DNA from: JAXFQS01 sp034178815
GTDB taxonomy: Bacteria; Verrucomicrobiota; Kiritimatiellia; RFP12; DVOR01
Assembly (NCBI GenBank): GCA_034178815.1
Contig: JAXFQS010000163.1
Coordinates: forward strand, 1-16,918
Length of the DNA: 16,918 nucleotides
Direction: 5' to 3'
The notes beneath the pieces were generated by a model. The model saw only the letters and a list, made by a program, of their open reading frames with translations. It had not been told where the DNA came from and searched no databases. The position numbers were made by a program, and so were the translations under genes. Position 1 is the stretch's first letter. Each line of letters opens with the position of its first letter. Below are positions 1 through 7,992 of the stretch, one piece after another.

Positions 1-771
1 ACGCTCTGGTATGCTGAGAAAGCCACTACGGGGGCCTGGTGGCAAGTCGATCTTGGGCGGGAGGCGACCTTTAGATCCTTGGGTATTCTACCCGAGGCAG
101 ACAGCGTGAAATACGGTTGGACGGTTCTGACTTCTACCGATGGACAAGCGTGGAGCGAACACAGTTGCAAGGCTATTGGCTACCCTTTCCGCCCCAATCC
201 GAAAGCAACTACGGCCCGCTATATCCGCGTTGTTTTCGATGCCTTTGAAACGGGGCTGAAGCCTGCACTGCGCGAGTTCTCGGCGAGTCCTTCTACAGAA
301 TCTTGCCGCGTCAATCCCTACTACGCCGTATGTGACCGATACCGCCTTCGCTGGTTCGAGGTTCCGTATCAGCCGGGCGAACTTAAAGCCATTGCCTATC
401 AAGATGGCAAACCAATCGCGGAGAGCACCGTGCGCACCTCCGGTCCGCCCGTATCCCTACGCCTTACTGACGATCCTTACAACGCGAATGATGCCCAGAC
501 TCGTTTCATCCAAGTCGATCTTCTTGATGCGAACGGCATCCGACATCCTTGGGGAACCAATCGAGTCACCTTTGCGATTACTGGTCCAGGGAAGATTCTG
601 GCGGTTGGAAACGCCAATCCGAGAGGACTTGACTCTTTCGCCAATGTCGCCTCCCATCCGCTCTACTACGGACGGGCAGCCATTGTCATTAGACGCACCG
701 CTCCCGGCACTATCAGCCTGACCGCTCGCGCCAAGGGGCTCGCCGATGGTGTGCTCAAACTCAACCAGTAG
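1..771 (+). CDS. Glycoside hydrolase, probable GH2 beta-galactosidase, C-terminal fragment with discoidin-like module (5' end outside window)
   Basis: The reading frame is open from base 1 and ends in TAG, leaving the last 256 residues. Residues about 11-97 look like the second half of an F5/8 type C (CBM32-like) sugar-binding module: WWQVDLG at 13-19, a STDGQAW strand at 45-51, TARYIRVVF at 71-79 and an ALREF ending at 89-93. Residues about 113-145 (RYRLRW, VPYQPGELKAIAY) match the end of the DUF4982-type region of GH2 enzymes. Residues about 150-256 resemble the GH2 C-terminal Ig-like domain (RLTDD, FAITGPGKILAVGNANP, GTISLTARAKG). The catalytic TIM barrel would lie to the left, so the GH2 assignment rests on the C-terminal modules only. 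Such enzymes are usually exported and remove terminal galactose or related sugars from glycans. The gene converges on the minus-strand operon. An internal ATG at 79 is not the true start, since homology continues upstream of it. Confidence 0.72.
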   Translation, partial: TLWYAEKATTGAWWQVDLGREATFRSLGILPEADSVKYGWTVLTSTDGQAWSEHSCKAIGYPFRPNPKATTARYIRVVFDAFETGLKPALREFSASPSTESCRVNPYYAVCDRYRLRWFEVPYQPGELKAIAYQDGKPIAESTVRTSGPPVSLRLTDDPYNANDAQTRFIQVDLLDANGIRHPWGTNRVTFAITGPGKILAVGNANPRGLDSFANVASHPLYYGRAAIVIRRTAPGTISLTARAKGLADGVLKLNQ

Positions 772-818
772 ATCTGTCTAGCATTGTCTACTGCAGATGC
801 CAACCTCATCCACCCCAA

Positions 819-874
819 CCTAGGCACCAGCGACCTTGGCAGGAAGTAACCAACTGGAGGAACCGGTGCCTAGG
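819..874. repeat. Perfect 10-bp inverted repeat between convergent genes
   Basis: CCTAGGCACC at 819-828 is exactly repeated as its reverse complement, GGTGCCTAGG, at 865-874. The 36-base loop could itself form a short TTGG/CCAA helix. The repeat sits in the 108-base gap between the glycoside hydrolase stop and the rluD stop. It is therefore placed where a bidirectional transcription end would be expected, but neither side has a T-tract, so it is not a canonical intrinsic terminator. The rest of the gap (772-818) shows nothing recognisable. Confidence 0.5.
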
Positions 875-879
875 AACCT

Positions 880-1800
880 TCACGCATCGAACGAAAAAAC
901 AGCGGGGGCTGGAGCCGAGAACGAGAGCGCTTCGCCGCTACGCGGATGAGGTAAAGCAAGCTGCGCGGAATGCAAGAGTTGCCGTTGCGGCGCCTGCAAA
1001 CGACGATCCAACTGAGCATTGCCATAGAGCGGATCGCCAACGATTGGACAACCAATCCCGGCCAGATGGACTCGAATCTGGTGCGTCCGGCCCGTCTCAA
1101 TCCGACAGCGGAGCAAAGCCGTTGCGTTAGGATAGAGCGCAATCGTTTCGTAGTTCGTAATTGCCAACTTCCCGTTGCGCGACACATTCGCCATCTGCTG
1201 CCGGTGGCTAGGGTGACGGCCTATCATAGTTTCAAGTCTTCCAGCCGGCGGATTGGGGCATCCGTGAACCCTTGCCAAATATGTCTTGCGGACAAGCCCC
1301 CGCTTGAAAAGATCGGTAAGGGCATTGAGCGCGAACTCATTCTTTGCCGCCAACATCAGCCCCGAGGTGTCCTTGTCCAGCCGGTGCACAATGCCAGGAC
1401 GCAACTCCCCGCCAACGCCTGCCAAATCATCGCAGTGGTACAAAAGCGCATTGACCAAAGTCCCGTCCGCGTGGCCCGCAGCCGGATGCACCACAAGCCC
1501 AGCAGGCTTATCGATGACAATCAAATCTGCGTCTTCGTAGACAACCGAAAGCGGAATGTCTTGCGGTTGCGGGACGGCGGGCACCGGAGGCGGAATCGTC
1601 AGAATATAAACCTCGCCGCTTCGAACCTTTTGGCTTGGCTTGAGTACGCCCCCGGAAAGGGATGCCAAACACCCTTCGGCCATTAAAGACTGTAACCGCG
1701 AGCGCGACAGGTCTGGCACCTGCCGCGCCAACCAACAGTCCAATCGCCCGCCATCATCTTCAGGCGCGACGGTAAAACGAAGCGGGAGGTTCTCCGCCAT
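880..1800 (-). CDS. rluD: RluA/RluD-family 23S rRNA pseudouridine synthase
   Basis: The protein has 306 residues (E. coli RluD about 326). It isomerises uridines to pseudouridine in large-subunit rRNA. The RluD assignment (helix 69 sites) is by domain layout and length; another RluA-family specificity is possible. Residues about 18-75 form an S4 RNA-binding domain (GRLDCWLARQ start). The catalytic domain follows, with VIDKPAGLVVHP at 95-106 and the signature HRLDKDTSGLML at 139-150, where D142 is the catalytic aspartate. The motif GRTHQIRVHLA comes later. The ATG at 1800 lies 18 bases after the secA stop; no Shine-Dalgarno sequence is evident, so translation may be coupled to secA. It is the last gene of the minus-strand operon and converges with the glycoside hydrolase gene. 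Confidence 0.93.
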   Translation of the reverse strand: MAENLPLRFTVAPEDDGGRLDCWLARQVPDLSRSRLQSLMAEGCLASLSGGVLKPSQKVRSGEVYILTIPPPVPAVPQPQDIPLSVVYEDADLIVIDKPAGLVVHPAAGHADGTLVNALLYHCDDLAGVGGELRPGIVHRLDKDTSGLMLAAKNEFALNALTDLFKRGLVRKTYLARVHGCPNPPAGRLETMIGRHPSHRQQMANVSRNGKLAITNYETIALYPNATALLRCRIETGRTHQIRVHLAGIGCPIVGDPLYGNAQLDRRLQAPQRQLLHSAQLALPHPRSGEALSFSAPAPAVFSFDA

Positions 1801-1818
1801 CTGGATTGGGAGTGAAGA

Positions 1819-4800
1819 CTAAAGCCCCCTACCGCAACACTTCTTGTATTTCTTCCCACTACCGCATGGGCAGGGATCATTGCGCCCGACAGTCCCCTTG
1901 CTCCCTGACGGGGCAATGCCTGCTACCGAAGCCCCATCAGAAGCCCCCTGCTTGCGTTGTTCCATACGGTCAAGAATGGCGCTGAACGAATCCCTTGCCC
2001 CCGGATGTTCGCCTTTCTCATCAGCGTTGCCTCGGGGCGAATCAGCGGATTCATCGGCATTCCCCGCCCCCCAGTCAACCTCGTCATTGGCGACCTCCTC
2101 GGCATTGGTCGTACCGCCAAAATGCGCCTGTATGCGCTGATAATTCTCCAGAGAAGTCGTCGCCCTGAAGACCATGTGCGCAATATCCATCTTGATGTTC
2201 GTCATCAACTCGCCGAACATCGTATAGGCCTCCTTCTTATATTCGACCAGCGGGTCGCGCTGCCCATAACTGCGTAGATTGACACTGCGCCGAAGATCAT
2301 CCATCGCGCGCAGATAATCCTGCCACTGCCGGTCGATACAGGAGAGAAAAACCTGCCGCTCCATAACCGGCAAAACTTCAGGGACTTCAAGTGAACATTT
2401 GGCGTTATACGCCTCCTCCACTTTCCCGTAGAACACCCTTGCCGCCTCATCAGGCTTCCCGACATATTCCCTGACCTCGTCCAGCGTGACGGCTATTGGG
2501 AAGTTATTCATAAACCAGTCGAAGAGGTCTTCAGGCTCCGCATCCTTGGGAGATGAAAGGTAAGCCTCGCACTGGGAGAAAATCATATCATTGAAGACAT
2601 CCAAAATCCGCTCATGCGCCGTTTCGTTCATCAGAACATCCTGGCGGAGTTCGTAGACGACACTGCGCTGCTTGTTCATGACATCGTCGTATTCCAGCGT
2701 TCGCTTGCGGATGGAGAAGTGTTGCTGTTCAACCTTTCGCTGAGCAGACTCGACCGTGCGGTTGAGCAGTCCATGCTCGATTGCCTCTCCTTCCTTCATA
2801 CCCAGGCGGGTCATCAAACCGGCAATGCGGTCGGATCCGAAAAGGCGCATCAGGTTGTCTTCAAGCGAGATATAGAAACGCGAGGAGCCAGGGTCTCCCT
2901 GGCGAGAACAGCGACCTCTCAATTGGCGATCGATGCGCCGTGACTCGTGCCGCTCAGATCCAATGACATGGAGACCGCAAGGGCGCTCTTCCAGCAACTT
3001 GCGCAAGGTCTTCGTTTCTCCCGAAGGTTTGGCATCCAACGGCATATCGGATTTGATGATTGACTGGTCGAGCCACATGGAATCGGCAGGAATCTTGATG
3101 TCGGTGCCGCGCCCGGCCATATTTGTGGCGATAGTAATCATGCCCGGCTGACCGGCAAGCGCGACAATCTCGGCTTCTCGGGCATGGTTCTTGGCGTTGA
3201 GCACATTATGGGGGAGTCGCGCCATACGAAGCATACGGCTCAGAACTTCGGATGTGTCGACGGTCACGGTGCCTAGGAGAACGGGCTGTCCCAAGGAGTG
3301 GCGCTTGCGGACTTCGTCGATAATGGCCTTGTACTTCTCGCGCTGGGTGCGGTAGATAAGGTCGTTCGAGTCGATTCGACGGACAGGGCGGTTTGTCGGG
3401 ATTGCGACTACATCGAGTTTATAGATTTCCGAGAACTCGCTGGCTTCGGTCTCGGCCGTGCCTGTCATACCCGCCAATTTTTTATAGAGGCGGAAGTAGT
3501 TCTGGATCGTGATGGTCGCAAGGGTTTGGGTCTCGCGCTCGATTTCGACGCCCTCTTTTGCTTCGACGGCCTGGTGGAGGCCATCTGACCACCTGCGCCC
3601 GGGAAGGATACGCCCCGTGAACTCGTCGACAATCATTACGCGGTTGTCCTGAACCACATAGTCGACATCCCGCTCGTAAAGGCAGTAGGCCCGCAACAGT
3701 TGGTCGACCGTGTGCACTCGTTCGCTCCGAACGGAGAAGTTGGCCTGTAGTTGTTGGCGCCGGATGACTTTATCCTCAGCCGTGAGAGATGCATCGCCAT
3801 CGAGTTTGGCCATGGCTGTTGCCAGATCGGGCAAGACGAACATCTCGGGATCGTGCGGCGCAAGGACGCTGCAACCGTTGTCGGTAAGGGATACTTCGCG
3901 GCTACGCTCGTCAATTGTGAAGAGAAGTTCCTCGCGCAGATTCCGGGCGTCGACCTTGCGCATGTCGGTGAGCATGCTATTCTCGACCTGCTCGTGGAGT
4001 TTTCGCACGGCTGGATCTTCAAGCAGGTGGAGCAACTGCTTGTGTTTCGGCATCCCGTGGTAAACCTTATACAGCAATCGCTGGGCAAGGTCTTTATCTC
4101 CGGCATCGACTGCTACCCGAATCTGGCTACAAAACTTATTTACCAGTTCCGACTGTTCCTTGACAAGTCTTTCCACCAGAGGTTTCAACTCCACATATTG
4201 AGCGGAGGAGGAGTGGCGCGCGGGCCCCGAAATAATCAATGGCGTGCGGGCTTCGTCAATCAAGATGGAGTCGACCTCATCGACAATGGCGAAGTTGTGG
4301 CTGCGCTGGACGACCTGAGATGGATCCATGGCCATGCCGTTGTCGCGCAGATAGTCAAAGCCGAACTCGCTGTTGGTTCCGTAAGTAATATCGCAATTGT
4401 ACTGTGCACGGCGCTCGGCAGGAGACATAGAGTTCTGGATGCACCCAACCGTCAAGCCGAGATAGTTGTAGAGATGCCCCATCCAAGTCGCATCACGCAA
4501 CGCCAGATAGTCATTGACGGTCACAACCTGTACATTTTCGCCCGTGAGCGCGTTGAGATACATCGGCAAGGTCGCAACCAAAGTCTTCCCCTCGCCCGTC
4601 TGCATCTCGGCAATCTTTCCCTGGTGCAACACGATTCCGCCCATCAACTGAACATCGAACGGAACCATCTCCCAGGTCAACATATGTCCGCAAACCTCTC
4701 GCTGGGTGCCAACCAATCGGCGGCAAGCATTCTTGACGACGGCAAAAGCTTCGCACAATAAATCGTCAAGCGTCTCGCCCTTCGCCAGGCGGTCGCGGAA

Positions 4801-4941
4801 CTCCTGAGTCTTGGCCTTTAACTGCTCCTCGGTCAGGGACTGGAGCTGTTGTTCGATTGCATTGATGCGGGTGACAAGAGGACGCAAGCGCTTGACATCA
4901 CGCTCGTTCTTGCTTCCGAATAGGACTTTAAGCAGATTCAT
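1819..4941 (-). CDS. secA: Preprotein translocase ATPase SecA
   Basis: The protein has 1040 residues, longer than E. coli SecA (901). It is the cytosolic and membrane-associated ATPase that drives unfolded preproteins through SecYEG. Visible parts in order: Walker A MQTGEGKT (113-120); DEVDSILIDEAR (221-232); an enlarged preprotein cross-linking domain between there and VDEFTGRILPGRRWSDG (438-454); AGMTGT (490-495); second nucleotide-binding domain with TNMAGRGTDIKI (606-617) and RQLRGRCSRQGDPGSS (672-687); helical scaffold and wing domains; a Gly/Asp/Ser-rich linker (about 945-1015); and a C-terminal zinc motif CPCGSGKKYKKCC (1024-1036) that in the family binds SecB and ribosomes. The cysteine in RGRCSRQGD, where E. 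coli has RGRSGRQGD, fits PVC-group SecA. The ATG follows a GTGAG sequence and lies 23 bases after the antiporter stop. Confidence 0.98.
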   Translation of the reverse strand: MNLLKVLFGSKNERDVKRLRPLVTRINAIEQQLQSLTEEQLKAKTQEFRDRLAKGETLDDLLCEAFAVVKNACRRLVGTQREVCGHMLTWEMVPFDVQLMGGIVLHQGKIAEMQTGEGKTLVATLPMYLNALTGENVQVVTVNDYLALRDATWMGHLYNYLGLTVGCIQNSMSPAERRAQYNCDITYGTNSEFGFDYLRDNGMAMDPSQVVQRSHNFAIVDEVDSILIDEARTPLIISGPARHSSSAQYVELKPLVERLVKEQSELVNKFCSQIRVAVDAGDKDLAQRLLYKVYHGMPKHKQLLHLLEDPAVRKLHEQVENSMLTDMRKVDARNLREELLFTIDERSREVSLTDNGCSVLAPHDPEMFVLPDLATAMAKLDGDASLTAEDKVIRRQQLQANFSVRSERVHTVDQLLRAYCLYERDVDYVVQDNRVMIVDEFTGRILPGRRWSDGLHQAVEAKEGVEIERETQTLATITIQNYFRLYKKLAGMTGTAETEASEFSEIYKLDVVAIPTNRPVRRIDSNDLIYRTQREKYKAIIDEVRKRHSLGQPVLLGTVTVDTSEVLSRMLRMARLPHNVLNAKNHAREAEIVALAGQPGMITIATNMAGRGTDIKIPADSMWLDQSIIKSDMPLDAKPSGETKTLRKLLEERPCGLHVIGSERHESRRIDRQLRGRCSRQGDPGSSRFYISLEDNLMRLFGSDRIAGLMTRLGMKEGEAIEHGLLNRTVESAQRKVEQQHFSIRKRTLEYDDVMNKQRSVVYELRQDVLMNETAHERILDVFNDMIFSQCEAYLSSPKDAEPEDLFDWFMNNFPIAVTLDEVREYVGKPDEAARVFYGKVEEAYNAKCSLEVPEVLPVMERQVFLSCIDRQWQDYLRAMDDLRRSVNLRSYGQRDPLVEYKKEAYTMFGELMTNIKMDIAHMVFRATTSLENYQRIQAHFGGTTNAEEVANDEVDWGAGNADESADSPRGNADEKGEHPGARDSFSAILDRMEQRKQGASDGASVAGIAPSGSKGTVGRNDPCPCGSGKKYKKCCGRGL

Positions 4942-4964
4942 GGAAATCTCACTGGATACGGTTG

Positions 4965-7220
4965 CTACTTACGCAGGACATCTGCCATCTGTTCCGGCGT
5001 GGTTGCCGAAAGCAGAGCCGCACGCCCCGTCTCATTGAAGACATCGCGAATGGCCGCAATGAACTCCATATAAGGAGCATTGCCGCCTTCAGTCGGAGAG
5101 AGAATCAAGATGATAATATGGGCAGGTCCGCCATCAATCGTCACAAACTCCGCGCCCTTCCGGCAAATACCCACCGCGCAAATCAGTTTGTTGACAGAGG
5201 CCGTGCGGCCGTGCGGACAAGCCAGCCCATGACGCAAACCTGTCGGCATAGCCTGCTCACGGCGGAGAACCGTCTGTACAGTCTCTTCCGCATCGGAGAC
5301 CAACCCCTTGGCGGCAATCGCAGAAACCATCTCGCGAATAATACCCTCGGCGGAGGTGTTGCGCAAATCCGGCAACATCAATTCCGGATCGATATACTTA
5401 GCCAAACGCCCACCAATGCGGTCAATGTGACGAATAATCGGCTGTTCCGCCTTGACCACCGCATTCAAATCGGATGCGCGGCGGATGACAGAAAGCGTTG
5501 TCTCAAGTTCTGCTACGACCTCGGTTATTGCGGTCTGCGCCAAAGACTCCTCCTGCTCATTGTCGCAGAAGAAAGTCATCGTTTTCCCCTGAAGTTCCAT
5601 TGTTATGATGATGGCGTCTTTGCGGGCCTGGAAGTGATGGTGGGTCATCTCAAGATCATGGACAAAGAAACCCTCACGCTCAAAAACATGCAACAGTTCG
5701 CCCGTCAGCATCGAAGCGATTTCCGGAGAGGGGAAGGTATAAACCAAAGGCTTGCGCTCCTCCTTGGCATCCTGCCCCTTGCTCACCAACCCGCTGTTCT
5801 TGCTGCGGAATGCGCCGACCAGCAGAGGTGGGGCAAGCAATGTCGTCAAAAGCGTCATCATAATCGCAACCGTGAACTCGTCCGGCTCTAGCATGCCGTT
5901 GGAAAGACCAATCCCCGCGACAATCAATGCGACCTCGCCGCGCGGCACCATTCCAACCCCGACACGCAAGGCACCACGCAGACGAAATCCGCACAGCAAC
6001 AGCGGCGCACCACAACCTATCAACTTGGCAAAAACGGCTATAACGGTGTAAATTAGACCAAACGCCAAGACCATCGGTATGCCACAGAAGGTCGCACCGC
6101 CGCCAAAGGAGAAGATGGGCTTGACATTCACAAGCATACCCATCACAGTGAAGAAGATTGGAACGAGGAAGGTTGCAATCGGGTGCAAGTTCTCGCGCAC
6201 CGCGTTGCTGATGTCGGTGCGTGATAAAGCCAAGCCCATGATATAAGCCCCGATGATCATGGCTAGATGTGCCTCCTCAAAAAAGCCAGAGACTATCATC
6301 GTCAAGCCCAGCGCCATAATCGAAATGGCTGTCGCATTCCCGAAGCATTTCAGGCCACGCGAAATCCAGCGGGCAATCATCACGGCTGTAACCGTCGCGA
6401 CTAGCCAAATGGTGATGGTCTTCAGCGCCCCTGCCCCAATAGTCCCCCAGTCAATGCCACCGGCACTTGCCGCTTTTGCCACGCCCATACCGATAGCCAA
6501 CATCACGACGCCCAACACATCATCGATCACCGCGCCGGCAAGTATCGTCACGCCTTCTGGGGTTTCCATCTTCTTGCGTTCGGAAAGGACTCGCGCGGTA
6601 ATCGACACTGAGGTCGCTGTCGACATAACCCCCAAGAAGATACAGGCCGGGGAAACGAATGTGTAGTGGGCTGCTGGATGGATGAGGTTCATGAAGTACA
6701 TCCCCACCAAGTCGCCCGTGACAAATGAGGCAATAACTCCGCCAATTCCCACAACCGATCCTTTGACTGCATAACGCAGAAAGAGTTTCAAGTCGGTCTC
6801 CAGACCTACCAAAAACAGCAGAACGATGGAGGCTACCGAGCAGAATCCGTAGAGTTCGGGAGAGACTTCCATTCCTCCTACACGAACCGCCTCCGCCGTG
6901 TAAAAGAGCCCCTTTTCAAATCCGCCAAGTGGAATCGGCACGCTTCCCAATGCATAGGGGCCGATAAGCACACCTGCGCAGAGTTCTCCCAAGACTCCCG
7001 GGAGTTTTAGCCTTTCAAAGACGATATTGCCGAGTTTGGCAGCGAAGAGGATAACGCCAATCTGTATTGCCAAGCGCATCATCCGCTCGGTCATGCTTCC
7101 GCCTTCCTCACCACTGGTGGAGGCAAACACGCAACAAGGTAAGAGAAGTGCGGCAGCAAGCAAGACCTGTCGGGGAATGTATTTGAAAAGAAGAAAATTA
7201 CGGAAACAGTTTACTTGCAT
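4965..7220 (-). CDS. CPA2-type cation/proton antiporter fused to a PTS EIIA-like domain
   Basis: The protein has 751 residues. A hydrophobic N-terminus (about 18-33, VLLAAALLLPCCVFA) resembles a signal peptide or extra membrane segment. Residues about 45-475 form a membrane Na+/H+ exchanger domain of NapA/KefB type: GLETDL (139-144), TATSVSITARVL (201-212), the AGAVIDDVLG motif with paired D233-D234 that in NapA-like electrogenic antiporters bind the ion, and GMVPRGEVALI (423-433). A cytosolic linker domain (about 490-580) follows. Residues about 605-751 resemble a PTS EIIA type-2 domain, with the phosphorylatable histidine likely H670 in GLACPHGRT. No transport substrate can be read from sequence; Na+/H+ is likelier than K+/H+ given the DD pair. 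The start is supported by AAGGA seven bases upstream of ATG. It begins 3 bases after the rluB stop. Confidence 0.85.
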   Translation of the reverse strand: MQVNCFRNFLLFKYIPRQVLLAAALLLPCCVFASTSGEEGGSMTERMMRLAIQIGVILFAAKLGNIVFERLKLPGVLGELCAGVLIGPYALGSVPIPLGGFEKGLFYTAEAVRVGGMEVSPELYGFCSVASIVLLFLVGLETDLKLFLRYAVKGSVVGIGGVIASFVTGDLVGMYFMNLIHPAAHYTFVSPACIFLGVMSTATSVSITARVLSERKKMETPEGVTILAGAVIDDVLGVVMLAIGMGVAKAASAGGIDWGTIGAGALKTITIWLVATVTAVMIARWISRGLKCFGNATAISIMALGLTMIVSGFFEEAHLAMIIGAYIMGLALSRTDISNAVRENLHPIATFLVPIFFTVMGMLVNVKPIFSFGGGATFCGIPMVLAFGLIYTVIAVFAKLIGCGAPLLLCGFRLRGALRVGVGMVPRGEVALIVAGIGLSNGMLEPDEFTVAIMMTLLTTLLAPPLLVGAFRSKNSGLVSKGQDAKEERKPLVYTFPSPEIASMLTGELLHVFEREGFFVHDLEMTHHHFQARKDAIIITMELQGKTMTFFCDNEQEESLAQTAITEVVAELETTLSVIRRASDLNAVVKAEQPIIRHIDRIGGRLAKYIDPELMLPDLRNTSAEGIIREMVSAIAAKGLVSDAEETVQTVLRREQAMPTGLRHGLACPHGRTASVNKLICAVGICRKGAEFVTIDGGPAHIIILILSPTEGGNAPYMEFIAAIRDVFNETGRAALLSATTPEQMADVLRK

Positions 7221-7223
7221 CTG

Positions 7224-7988
7224 TTAATCCTTGCTGAATGTTGACTGAAGAGATGTTGAAATTCCATGCTTTTGCCTGAGGAGCCGCAACTCGCCCGGCG
7301 ACAAATCTCGCCATTGACCGGGGAGCAGACGAAAATCCGTCAATGCGCCAATCGCAATGCGGCGAAGGCGCACGACTCGCAGCCCCACTTCGCGGCACAT
7401 TTTGCGTATTTGGCGGTTGCGTCCTTCGTGAAGCGTAAACTCAAGCGTGGTCAACGCGCGAGGGGCATGCTCCTCTTTCAACAGGCGAATCTCGCAGGGA
7501 CGGATGGCATAGCCGTCCAGAACCATAGGGGCGCGAAGTTGGCGCAAAGTCTCGTTATCGCAACGCCCTGCCACGAGGACTTCGTACCGCTTGCTTTGAC
7601 CGTATCTCGGGTGGGTCATGTGGTCGATGAGTTCGCCGTCATTGGAGAGGAGCAAGAGCCCTTCGCTCTCCTTATCGAGGCGGCCAACCGGAACCAATCG
7701 CTCGGGCAACTCGCGCAGAAGGTCGCAAACCGTTTGGCCCTGTTCGCCCGACGCGCTACAAATAACCCCTCTTGGTTTGTTCAAAAGAATGGTACGATGG
7801 CGCTCCTCTAGGGGGGGGATGGTGACGCCATCAAGGGTGACGACATCTTGCGGCAATGTGACGCGAAACCCCGGCTCAAGAACAACCTGCTGGTTAACAG
7901 TCACGCGCCCATCGAGAATCATCGCGGCAGCGTGCCTTCTCGAAGCGAGCCCGCGTTTGCTCAAGATATTCTGAAGCCGCTCGGTCAT
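7224..7988 (-). CDS. RsuA/RluB/RluF-family rRNA pseudouridine synthase
   Basis: The protein has 254 residues and probably makes a single pseudouridine in rRNA. The N-terminal S4 domain (about 2-48, starting ERLQNILSKRGLASRR) binds RNA. The catalytic domain carries LLNKPRGVICS (68-78), the family signature GRLDKESEGLLLLSNDG (102-118) with catalytic D105, and the family RNA-contact motif EGRNRQIRKMCREVG. RluB (23S) is the likeliest identity, because RluB-type genes are the common form in non-proteobacteria, but RsuA (16S) cannot be excluded. The ATG lies four bases after the hisS stop; GGAG abuts the ATG with essentially no spacer, so translation is probably coupled to hisS. The coding region contains a run of eight identical bases (7811-7818). 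Confidence 0.9.
   Translation of the reverse strand: MTERLQNILSKRGLASRRHAAAMILDGRVTVNQQVVLEPGFRVTLPQDVVTLDGVTIPPLEERHRTILLNKPRGVICSASGEQGQTVCDLLRELPERLVPVGRLDKESEGLLLLSNDGELIDHMTHPRYGQSKRYEVLVAGRCDNETLRQLRAPMVLDGYAIRPCEIRLLKEEHAPRALTTLEFTLHEGRNRQIRKMCREVGLRVVRLRRIAIGALTDFRLLPGQWRDLSPGELRLLRQKHGISTSLQSTFSKD
7228..7232 (-). promoter_or_regulatory. Ribosome binding site fixing the antiporter start
   Basis: AAGGA on the minus strand, inside the last codons of the preceding pseudouridine synthase gene, with seven bases to the ATG at 7220. It supports the long form that includes the hydrophobic N-terminus over the internal Met43. Confidence 0.6.
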
Positions 7989-7992
7989 CTCC

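Noticed and set aside
3751..4761. A 336-codon plus-strand open frame inside secA
   Set aside because: It lies fully antisense to well-conserved SecA motifs and has no recognisable domain; it is a by-product of SecA codon usage.
4962..5891. A 309-codon plus-strand open frame opposite the antiporter gene
   Set aside because: It is antisense to the clearly conserved EIIA-like and membrane regions, with Arg/Gln/His-rich composition typical of shadow frames.
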